Below, in pieces: positions 1 through 5,778 of a stretch of DNA of 5,849 bases (position 1 is the stretch's first letter; every line of letters begins with the position of its first letter). Under the pieces are notes generated by a model that saw nothing but the letters and a program-made list of their open reading frames with translations, made no database searches and was not told the origin of the DNA. Origin of the DNA: Boseongicola sp. SB0662_bin_57 (GTDB taxonomy: Bacteria; Pseudomonadota; Alphaproteobacteria; Rhodobacterales; Rhodobacteraceae); contig VXPN01000165.1 in the NCBI GenBank assembly GCA_009839535.1, forward strand, positions 1 through 5,849, given 5' to 3'. Both the position numbers and the translations under genes were made by a program.

Positions 1-2
1 GC

Positions 3-281
3 ACCTTCCAGGAGGAGCCCGTCCGGGTGGTCCTGAGCTTCGACAAGAACGCGGCTCCCGACGCATCGCTCTTTCTCTTTCATCCGTGCCAGACCTCAGA
101 GATGCACAAAGACGGGACAGTCACGGTATGTTTCAAGGCCGGAGGTCTCGACGAGATTTGCTGGCACCTGATCACCTGGGGCGAGACGGTCACGGTGGAG
201 GAGCCGCTTCGGTTGCGCCGGCGTCTGGCCAAGATGTGCGCGACGCTCGCGGAACATCACCGCCCTCATGAACTCCTATAA
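3..281 (+). CDS. WYL-domain transcriptional regulator, C-terminal fragment (5' end outside window)
   Basis: The frame is open from base 3 to the TAA at 279-281 and has no plausible start, so this is the last 92 or so residues of a longer protein. The GTG at base 27 lies inside the conserved fold and is unlikely to be the true start. The pattern fits the C-terminal extension (WCX) of YafY/PafC-like WYL regulators: a strand reading EEPVRVVLSF, then HPCQ, then DGTVTVCF, then a helix-strand with WHLITWGETVTVEEP and a closing LRRRL helix. Such proteins usually have an N-terminal winged helix, a WYL ligand-sensing domain and this extension; they act as DNA-binding repressors or activators and are common beside anti-phage systems. 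The DNA-binding and WYL parts are not visible. It points toward the ATPase operon but is separated from it by the decayed insertion element, so a regulatory link is only inferred. Confidence 0.8.
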   Translation, partial: TFQEEPVRVVLSFDKNAAPDASLFLFHPCQTSEMHKDGTVTVCFKAGGLDEICWHLITWGETVTVEEPLRLRRRLAKMCATLAEHHRPHELL

Positions 282-382
282 TCGAGTTGCGCCGTTGCTG
301 CGGCTGCCGACGGCGCGAAGCAGGCGCTCCCTGACATCGCGCTCGGCAACGGCCCCATCTGCCCGTCGTCGTCAGCCCTGGG
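282..382. other. Spacer between WYL gene and insertion element
   Basis: About 100 bases with no credible gene. I see no strong terminator hairpin followed by a T-run after the WYL stop. The left terminus of the insertion element may lie inside this stretch, because only the part from 383 onward can be matched to the second copy at the window end. Confidence 0.4.
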
Positions 383-452
383 CCAATTGTCTCCGCCGCT
401 TTTCCCAAGCGTGACATGAAGTTGGCCTTGAATCCGTACACCCCCGCCACCC
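383..452 (+). repeat. Element leader repeat, copy 1 (direct repeat of 5779-5849)
   Basis: Bases 383-452 align with 5779-5849 in the same orientation. The differences are one extra T in the right copy (CCAATTG versus CCAATTTG) and one C/G substitution (397 versus 5794). From 398 to 452 all 55 bases are identical to 5795-5849, where the window stops, so the repeat probably continues. Here it sits about 40 bases upstream of the DUF4338 start codon, so it is best read as the 5' leader of the insertion element. Confidence 0.9.
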
Positions 453-492
453 GCCTGTGTGGTTCCGGCGAATTGGTTGCGGAGGCACGGGC

Positions 493-896
493 ATGGATCT
501 TCCGGAAGCATCGGCCGACATCGTCGCGGAAGCCGACGAGGCACGCTTCCGCGCGCTGATGCAGGCGCATCACTACATCGGCACGCTCCGGCCCGTCGGC
601 GAGACCGTGCGCCACTTCGCCCGTCACCGCGACCGGTGGCTTGCCCTTGCGGTGTTCCTGGCCACGAGGTCCTGCTTCCGGAGACCTTCGAGGATCCGGC
701 CCGCTTCCGCACGACCGTCTACCGCGCCGCGAACTGGACCGGGGACGGACTCACGCGGGGCTTCGCCTGCCGCGGACAGGACTACGTCGCCAACGAGCGT
801 CCGAAGCGTGTGTTCCTGCTGTCGCTGTCCCGCACGACGCGGTCCCGGCTCCGCGCCTTCCGTCTCGATTCCCGACTGCAGCATGGAGTGCTCAGG
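493..896 (+). pseudogene. DUF4338 (DruA-like) accessory protein of the element, internally deleted
   Basis: The start is ATG 493, with a GGAGG Shine-Dalgarno at 481-485 seven bases upstream. The first frame (to about 657) reads FRALMQAHHYIG then PVGETVRH and RWLALAVF, the typical beginning of DUF4338. The rest of the domain resumes one frame earlier at about 660: GHEVLLPETFEDPARF, YRAANW, LTRGF, PKRVFLLSL. The intact family normally has several dozen residues between these blocks (including a segment with NN and RFL that is missing), so a deletion joins them near 657-660 and shifts the frame. NCBI often names DUF4338 proteins after DruA of the Druantia anti-phage system, but here the neighbouring transposase shows a transposon-associated member. 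It is not expected to make a functional protein. Confidence 0.75.
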
Positions 897-1311
897 ATGA
901 CATTGAGCGTCGACCACATGGAGGTCCTGCCCGACTTCTTCAGGGACATCGACGACCCCCGCCGGAAGGAGGGGCGGCGGCACACTCTGCCCTCGGTGCT
1001 GGCCCTGGCGACGGCGCCGGTGCTCTGCGGCATGCGCGGCTACAAGGCGATCAAGGAATGGGTCGACGACTTCAAGCCCTCCGAGTTGAGGCGCTTCCGC
1101 AATGAGCGTCACGGGTGGCCGCGCGAGTGGGCGACCCGTGACGTCCCGGTCCGGGTCGACCCGGCGCAGCTCGACGTCGCGCTTCGGACCTGGCAGGCGG
1201 TCCATGGCGGCGGCGGCGACACCGCGTTCGCGATCAAACGGCAAGATCATGCGCGGGCTGAGCCGGGGTATGCGGCGCGTGCTCGACTTCCTGAAGATGA
1301 CTGACAACGCC
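897..1311 (+). pseudogene. ISAs1-family DDE transposase, frameshifted and missing its core
   Basis: ATG 897 follows a GGAG at 885-888 with an 8-base spacing. The N-terminus (MTLSVDHMEVLPDFF, then DIDDPRR, GRRHTLPSVLALAT and CGMRGYKAIKEW) is the DDE_Tnp_1-associated domain of ISAs1 transposases. It continues in frame through VRVDPAQLD and GGGGDTAFAI (to 1235). The conserved catalytic start AI(D/N)GK.MRG then needs a one-base shift: removing one A from the AAA at 1236-1238 gives AINGKIMRG (1237-1257). Directly after this comes RVLDFLKMTDN (about 1270-1305), which resembles the far C-terminal tail of these transposases, so most of the DDE core seems to have been deleted at about 1258-1266. The unshifted frame stops at 1302-1304. 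The assignment of the tail rests on memory of the family and is less certain than the N-terminus. Confidence 0.75.
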
Positions 1312-1580
1312 CGTCCGCAGCCCGGACCTGACCTCGCCCAAGAGTCGACGAGGCCGCGCCTGCGGCACGAAAACGCGGCACGCGCAGGCTTAGCCAAAAA
1401 ACGCGCATCGCTGGCGCGGCGACAGCCGTGGCCGCCCGGTGCAAGATGACGGCAACCGGCGATCGAACAACCCCTCACAGGTCTCGAATGCGGGAAATCC
1501 GCAACCAGAACGGATGGAACCGGATGCTTAGGTGCCTGCGCCCGGACGGGTCCCGGTGTCAGCAGGGTCTAGAACCAATT
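1312..1580. other. Unassigned stretch between element remnant and operon promoter
   Basis: Frames here are short and lack recognisable motifs on either strand. A small dyad TGCGG-N5-CCGCA lies at 1489-1503 within a TCTCGAATGCGGGAAATCC context. This could be part of the element's right end, but it does not match the left repeat convincingly. Otherwise I see nothing that can be named. Confidence 0.35.
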
Positions 1581-1650
1581 CAACCTGTTCGTTGACAACG
1601 AAACCGTTGACAACAGGCGTGATGAGTCGTATCGTTCAACAATTTCGTTG
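1581..1650. promoter_or_regulatory. Triple operator-like dyad CAAC-N6-GTTG
   Basis: Three copies of the same inverted repeat with an identical 6-base spacer: CAACctgttcGTTG (1581-1594), CAACgaaaccGTTG (1596-1609) and CAACaatttcGTTG (1637-1650). The first two are separated by one base, giving a 15-base tandem period that also contains the direct repeat CGTTGACAAC at 1590-1599 and 1605-1614. A further CAAC half-site follows at 1611-1614. The third copy extends to TTCAAC-N6-GTTGAA (1635-1652) and lies over the predicted -10 region, transcription start and first base of the ATG at 1652. The stretch is visibly more AT-rich than its surroundings. Dyads of this size, repeated and overlapping a promoter, are what a dimeric helix-turn-helix repressor would bind. 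The protein that binds them is unknown; a WYL-type regulator or the winged helices of the operon proteins are possible. Confidence 0.65.
1607..1635 (+). promoter_or_regulatory. Predicted sigma70-type promoter of the ATPase operon
   Basis: A perfect -35 hexamer TTGACA (1607-1612) is followed, 17 bases later, by TATCGT (1630-1635), matching four of six -10 positions. Transcription would start near 1641-1643, leaving a leader of only about 10 bases to ATG 1652 or about 20 bases to ATG 1664. The -35 lies within the second operator dyad and its trailing half-site, and the -10 abuts the third, so repression by occlusion is the natural reading. A second TTGACA at 1592-1597 has no acceptable -10 partner. 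Confidence 0.55.
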
Positions 1651-1651
1651 A

Positions 1652-2908
1652 ATGGGGCCCTTCATGAGATCTTCTACCGGCCGTTGGGTGAGCGGCGCAG
1701 ACTTCTTCGACCGCGAAGCCGAGCTGGACGTGCTTGAATCACGGGTGCGCGGGCGCAACCATGTCCTGTTGACCGGGCAACGGCGCATGGGCAAGACAAG
1801 CATCCTACGCGAGCTCGGGCGCAGGCTAGAGGGCGATGGTTGGGTGTTCCTGTTCGTCGATGTCGAGGGAGCAGACGGCCCGGAGGACGCGATTGCGGAC
1901 ATCGCGCAGGCGACGCACCCTTACCGTCCCATCTCCTCGCGTTTCGCCACAGGCATGAGGCGCTGGCTCTCTGACAAGGTAGAAGAGGTCGGTGCGAGCC
2001 AGTTCAGGCTCAAGGTCAGGGCAGGCCTGAACGCCGGCAGCTGGCGCCGGTACGGGAAGCGCCTGCTGAGCGACTGCGCGAAGCAGGAAAGGCCGGTCCT
2101 GCTGGTCATCGACGAGGTACCGATCTTCCTGAAGCGCATGCTGGAACGCGACGGAAGCGCCACTCGGGTGGACGAGTTCCTGAGCTGGCTGCGCGCCACC
2201 ATCCTGGCGCTCGGCGAGAACTCCCCGGTCCTGATCCTGTCCGGCAGCATCGGGTTGGACCCTCTCGTGCGCCGGCTACGCATTCCCGACCGCATCAACC
2301 ATCTGGACCCGTTCCGCCTGGGCCCTTGGGACCGCGAAACCAGCGTCGCCTGCTTCGAGCGTCTCGCGGAGAGCCATGAACTGCGCGTCGAGGTCGGCGT
2401 GGCGGGCGCGGTGCACGACGCGCTCGGCCTGGGCATCCCGCAACATGTCCAGTCGTTCTTCGCGCGTCTCAGGGAGCATGCCACGATGCAGGGACGGCAC
2501 CGAGTGACGGTCGCGGATGTCGCCGAGGTCTATCGCAACGGACTTCTGGGCCCTTCCGGGCAAAGTGACCTCGTGCACTACGAGACGCGGCTCAGGGAAG
2601 CCTTCGACGACGCAGGACATTCCCTCGCCATGGAGATCGTCGCGGAGGCCGCCGTCGAGGGAGTGTTCACGCCAGTGGCCGAGCGGAGTCTGGCGGCGCT
2701 TTACGGAGGGCTGATGGAGGATGTGGCAGTCCGCATTGCGGACGTTCTGGAGGTTCTTGTCCACGACGGCTACCTGGAGGCCGGGGAGGACGGATTCCGC
2801 TTTCAGTCCCGCTTGCTGAAGGACTGGTGGACGGCGCGCTTCCGGGACCATCACGTCGCGCTGGAAGAGCGCCTTGAATCCTCCGGTGCGGACGGAAACG
2901 CGAGATGA
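1652..2908 (+). CDS. Archaeal-type (STAND/AAA-like) P-loop ATPase, first gene of the pair
   Basis: This 418-residue soluble protein resembles the ATPase_2 / MNS group of STAND NTPases, which use ATP-dependent conformational change for signalling. The N-terminus FFDREAELDVLE (18-29) is the usual entry motif. The Walker A is GQRRMGKT (42-49), the Walker B is VLLVIDE with D154-E155, and ILSGSIGL (195-202) sits where sensor 1 is expected. A helical lid follows, starting with FRLGPWDRETS. Residues of about 310-395 look like a winged helix (IADVLEVLVHDGYLEAGEDGFRFQSRLLKDWW). I see no nuclease, TIR, protease or membrane segment. The start is uncertain: ATG 1652 has no Shine-Dalgarno, while ATG 1664 (12 bases on) has GGGG at 1654-1657. 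The stop overlaps the next ATG (ATGA at 2905-2908), indicating translational coupling. Its role is unknown; a defence or stress switch working with the TPR partner is inferred. Confidence 0.9.
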   Translation: MGPFMRSSTGRWVSGADFFDREAELDVLESRVRGRNHVLLTGQRRMGKTSILRELGRRLEGDGWVFLFVDVEGADGPEDAIADIAQATHPYRPISSRFATGMRRWLSDKVEEVGASQFRLKVRAGLNAGSWRRYGKRLLSDCAKQERPVLLVIDEVPIFLKRMLERDGSATRVDEFLSWLRATILALGENSPVLILSGSIGLDPLVRRLRIPDRINHLDPFRLGPWDRETSVACFERLAESHELRVEVGVAGAVHDALGLGIPQHVQSFFARLREHATMQGRHRVTVADVAEVYRNGLLGPSGQSDLVHYETRLREAFDDAGHSLAMEIVAEAAVEGVFTPVAERSLAALYGGLMEDVAVRIADVLEVLVHDGYLEAGEDGFRFQSRLLKDWWTARFRDHHVALEERLESSGADGNAR

Positions 2909-5580
2909 CCGACAAGCAAGATGCCAAGGCGAACGGGGCGCGCCCGATACGCAAGTTCAATCCGGGACTTCTCCAGTCCGACGAGGAAGTGATCGCGCAG
3001 TTCGCGGTCAGGCAGAACGAGTTCGGAACCGTCAGCGAAGTGCTGCGGACCAACATCGATGCCCCGTCGTGCCAGCACGTCCTGGTCGTTGCGCCAAGAG
3101 GCCGGGGAAAGACCATGCTGCTCGCCCGCGTGGCAGCGGAGCTGCGAGGAAACCGGGAGTTCGCCAGGCACCTGCTGCCCGTCCGGTTCATGGAGGAGAG
3201 CCAGGAGATCTACGATCTCGCCGGCTTCTGGCTGGAGACGCTCTTTCAACTGGCCAGGGAGATCGAGACGGATCACCCCGGGTTTGCTCATGAGCTGTCG
3301 AGAACTCATGGCGCCCTTTCCGCCAGGTGGCGCGAAGAGGGACTTGAGGGGAATGCCCGGGCGGCGGTGCTCGACGCCGCGGACCGGCTCGGCCGCAGGC
3401 TCGTGCTCATGGTCGAGAACCTGCAGTCGCTCTGCGAAGCCGCGGATGGCGATTTCGGGTGGCAGCTGCGCGGCGCGCTCCAGTCCGAGCCCCAGATCAT
3501 GCTGCTGGCCACGGCCACGAGCCGCTTCGAGGCCCTGGAGGATGCGGCCGAGCCCTTCTTCGAACTGTTCCGGATCGTCCACCTGCAGCCGCTGACCACC
3601 GAAGAGTGTCGCCGTCTTTGGACGGTCGTGGGCGGGCAGGACCTCGGCAGGCAGGAGATCAGGCCGCTGGAAATCCTGACGGGCGGGAACCCCAGGCTCC
3701 TGGTGGTGATCGCGGCCTTCGCGCGGCATAGGTCGTTTCGCCAGCTAATGGAGGAGCTGGTCGCCCTGATCGACGAGCACACGGAGTATTTCCGCAGCCA
3801 CCTGGAGTCGCTGCCGAAGAACGAGCGGCGCGTCTACGTCGCCTTGATCGATCTGTGGCAGCCCTCGAGCACCGGCGAGATCGCGGCGCGGGCGCGGCTG
3901 GACGTCCGGGTCGCATCGACCATGCTCGGGCGCCTGATCGACAGGGGCGCCGTGGTTGCAGAGCCGGTCGGAGGCGGCAGGAAGCGTCTCTACGCTGCGT
4001 CCGAACGCCTCTTCAGCATCTATTACAAGCTGCGACGCGAGCGCGACGACGCGGCGGTGGTGGAAGCCCTGATCCGGTTCATGGTGGTCTTCTACGACGT
4101 GGGCGAAGTTTGGCGCTTCTCGGACCAGTTGCTCATGGACGCCCTGGAGTCGACCGCGATTCACGCCGGGGTGGACCGTGCGCTGGAGAGAAGGCCGTCA
4201 CGGGACGATCCGGAATCGCGCCTGAAATGGGATTTCGTGAAGTTCATGTCGGACAAGATCGGCGACGCCCGGCGTATGTACGCCATGGTCCGTCGGCACG
4301 AGGACATTGAGGCGGCCACAACGGCCAAGGACTGGAAACGGGTCCTGGAAGTCGTCGAGCGGTATGTTGCAAGTGGATGGCTCGATTCAGAGACGGAGTG
4401 GGAACGCGAGCACACTTGGGCATACCTCGCGCACACGAGAAGTAAGGCGCATCTCATGCTGGGTGCCTTCGATCAAGTGATCGCCATCGGAAACGAAGTT
4501 GTCGAACGGTTCGACGCCACGCGCGATGAGTTGCTGACGTCCAGCTTGTGCGCGGTGGCGTTCAACACGGCGGTGGCGCATCTCAGGCTCGGGAACATCG
4601 AGGCGGCGAGATCGGAGAGCAGGAGGATCGTCGAACGGTCCGCGGCGAGCGGCGCACCGTGGTTGCAGAAGGAGGCTGTGGCGGCACTTTTCTCGCAGGC
4701 GGAGGCAGAGAACGAGTTGGGCAATTTCCAGCACGCGATCGCCTTGTTGGACGAGCTGCTTTCGGGGTACCGGGAGAGCGAAAGCCAGGACGTCCAGGTA
4801 CAGGTTGCACGATCGCTGGTTCTCAAGGCGGAGTTGGTGAAAGGGCGTCAAGGCGACATCGGGGGTGCTGCGGCGATCTACGAAGAGGCGATCAGGCGGT
4901 TTGGCCACAGCGAGCACCCTGAGATCCGCAGGGACATGGCTAAGGCGTGGATAAACCGGGCCTTTTTGTTTGGGGCGATCGGCGATTTCGACCAGGAAAT
5001 CGCCTCCTACGACGAAGTGATAATTCAAAGCGACAGTTCTGGTGCGGAGGCAGAGAAGCCCTTTGCGCTTGTTGCCTTGGGGCACAAGAGTAGAAGGCTG
5101 GCGGAACTGGGCAAGGCGGACGAAGCCCTGCGGACATGCGACGACTTCGCTCGCCGGTTCGAGGGCGGCTCCGAAGAAATCCCGGAAGAGACGCGAACGT
5201 GGCTGGATTGGCACGTGCAAGGCTCGCGCGCCTTGGCCTTGATGGCCAGAGGAGCGCTCGGATCCGCCATGGATGCGTTCCGCGCCGCATATGACACGTT
5301 TCTGCCTGACCACGAAATTGCCATGGGCGAGATGTTGCGCTTGGTGCCGGAGCTGGTCTCGGCCGGTGCTTCGGAACGCGACCTGGTCGGAGTGCTTGCC
5401 GAAGACGTCGGGAAATCGGAGGCATTGCAGCCGATGATCGTCGCCCTGCGGCAAAGGACAGGCGAGACCGTTCGCGCGCCAGCGGAAGTGCTGCAAGTGG
5501 CGTCCGACCTGCGGACGAGCATCGAGGAGCGGATTGCCAAGGGCATCAGGCCCGGCTTCCGGCTTCGATCGGGGCAATGA
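2905..5580 (+). CDS. P-loop ATPase with winged helix and C-terminal TPR array, second gene of the pair
   Basis: This 891-residue soluble protein has three parts. Residues of about 20-300 form a P-loop NTPase with Walker A APRGRGKT (63-70), a Walker B-like strand LVLMVEN (166-172) and a sensor 1-like LLATATSRF (200-208). The first Walker A glycine is Ala and the usual Walker B Asp-Glu is Val-Glu-Asn, so hydrolysis may be slow or altered. Residues of about 303-378 form a winged helix (TGEIAARARLDVRVASTMLG, then LIDRGAVV and LFSIYYKLRRE). Residues of about 505-800 hold six or seven TPR-like helical hairpins, with A-L-G-N/D-hydrophobic-A signatures around 511-530, 551-570, 594-615, 636-660, 679-702, 723-742 and 772-795. 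ATP switch plus TPR superhelix is the layout of STAND sensors, in which the repeats bind a ligand or partner. The ATGA overlap with the upstream gene and a weak Shine-Dalgarno suggest coupled translation. The function is not recognised. Confidence 0.9.
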   Translation: MTDKQDAKANGARPIRKFNPGLLQSDEEVIAQFAVRQNEFGTVSEVLRTNIDAPSCQHVLVVAPRGRGKTMLLARVAAELRGNREFARHLLPVRFMEESQEIYDLAGFWLETLFQLAREIETDHPGFAHELSRTHGALSARWREEGLEGNARAAVLDAADRLGRRLVLMVENLQSLCEAADGDFGWQLRGALQSEPQIMLLATATSRFEALEDAAEPFFELFRIVHLQPLTTEECRRLWTVVGGQDLGRQEIRPLEILTGGNPRLLVVIAAFARHRSFRQLMEELVALIDEHTEYFRSHLESLPKNERRVYVALIDLWQPSSTGEIAARARLDVRVASTMLGRLIDRGAVVAEPVGGGRKRLYAASERLFSIYYKLRRERDDAAVVEALIRFMVVFYDVGEVWRFSDQLLMDALESTAIHAGVDRALERRPSRDDPESRLKWDFVKFMSDKIGDARRMYAMVRRHEDIEAATTAKDWKRVLEVVERYVASGWLDSETEWEREHTWAYLAHTRSKAHLMLGAFDQVIAIGNEVVERFDATRDELLTSSLCAVAFNTAVAHLRLGNIEAARSESRRIVERSAASGAPWLQKEAVAALFSQAEAENELGNFQHAIALLDELLSGYRESESQDVQVQVARSLVLKAELVKGRQGDIGGAAAIYEEAIRRFGHSEHPEIRRDMAKAWINRAFLFGAIGDFDQEIASYDEVIIQSDSSGAEAEKPFALVALGHKSRRLAELGKADEALRTCDDFARRFEGGSEEIPEETRTWLDWHVQGSRALALMARGALGSAMDAFRAAYDTFLPDHEIAMGEMLRLVPELVSAGASERDLVGVLAEDVGKSEALQPMIVALRQRTGETVRAPAEVLQVASDLRTSIEERIAKGIRPGFRLRSGQ

Positions 5581-5616
5581 CGAACGGAGGGCGAGAGTCG
5601 ACACCCGAACCGCGGC

Positions 5617-5633
5617 CAGGATCAGCAATCCTG
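5617..5633 (+). repeat. Small inverted repeat CAGGAT-N5-ATCCTG
   Basis: Perfect 6-base arms around a CAGCA loop, 37 bases after the operon stop. It has no T-run after it and only modest stem stability, so it could be chance or a weak 3'-end hairpin. Confidence 0.35.
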
Positions 5634-5678
5634 CGACAAGCGCCGTCCGGCTTCCTGTCCGGATCGGAAAGATATCCA

Positions 5679-5708
5679 CTCGCCATGATGGCAGCGAGGC
5701 ATGGCGAG
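5679..5708 (+). terminator. Candidate 3'-end stem-loop CTCGCCATG-N12-CATGGCGAG
   Basis: Perfect 9-base arms at 5679-5687 and 5700-5708 flank a 12-base loop, about 100 bases after the operon stop. The stem is GC-rich, but no T-run follows, so it is not a classical intrinsic terminator. It could stabilise the transcript end or terminate weakly; a protein-binding dyad is the alternative. Confidence 0.4.
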
Positions 5709-5720
5709 CCCGGTCCGGGC
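5708..5720. repeat. Palindrome GCCCGG-T-CCGGGC
   Basis: A perfect 6-base inverted repeat around a single T, directly continuing from the preceding stem-loop and sharing base 5708. It could form a compact competing hairpin or be a protein-binding site. It is GC-only, so chance occurrence in GC-rich DNA is possible. Confidence 0.35.
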
Positions 5721-5778
5721 GACGGTGCGCGACAGTACATCGCGGTCGTAGCGAGCCGACCTATCGCACCGGGCGGGA

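Larger units (their letters stand above)
383..1311 (+). mobile_element. Decayed ISAs1-family insertion element with DUF4338 accessory gene
   Basis: The stretch holds, in one orientation, the leader repeat, two halves of a DUF4338 reading frame and pieces of an ISAs1-family transposase. ISAs1 elements encode a DDE transposase whose N-terminal DDE_Tnp_1-associated domain (DPRR...GRRH...LPSVLALA...CGMRGYKAI.EW) is clearly readable here. Association with a DUF4338 gene is known for some ISAs1-like elements. Both genes are broken, so the element cannot move by itself. The left limit is set by the repeat. The right limit is the last residues that resemble transposase and may be short of the true end. 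I found no convincing terminal inverted repeats or target duplication. Confidence 0.75.
5581..5778. other. Non-coding region between the operon and the second element copy
   Basis: About 200 bases after the operon stop. A 79-codon frame (5577-5816) runs across it, but it has low-complexity Pro/Gly/Arg composition, no recognisable motif, and ends inside the element repeat, so I treat the region as non-coding. It contains three inverted repeats, listed separately, and no clear promoter. Confidence 0.45.

Noticed and set aside
416..559. 47-codon frame starting inside the leader repeat (MKLALNPYTPATRL...)
   Set aside because: No Shine-Dalgarno, and it runs out of frame through the DUF4338 start, which has a strong GGAGG and a recognisable protein. 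Comparison with an intact element copy would settle it.
506..880. DUF4338 read as part of a Druantia anti-phage system
   Set aside because: The gene is broken and is followed at once by an ISAs1 transposase. No DruB-E genes are present, so transposon origin explains it.
1575..1580. CCAATT also present at 383-388 and 5779-5784, considered as a target-site duplication
   Set aside because: Only six bases, and it occurs at both leader copies, so it may be part of the repeat. No matching inverted terminus was found beside 1575.
1622..1651. 9-codon leader frame MSRIVQQFR with its stop directly before ATG 1652
   Set aside because: It lies upstream of the predicted transcription start and across the third operator dyad. 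There is no repeated-residue signature of attenuation.
2851..3729. 292-codon minus-strand frame opposite the start of the TPR ATPase
   Set aside because: It is a shadow of the + strand P-loop domain, with Arg/Pro/Gln/His-rich composition and no motif.
4387..5679. 430-codon minus-strand frame with a signal-peptide-like hydrophobic N-terminus
   Set aside because: It is antisense to the TPR ATPase, whose frame shows clear repeat structure. The long antisense frame is expected from high-GC codon bias, and the rest of the product matches nothing recognisable.
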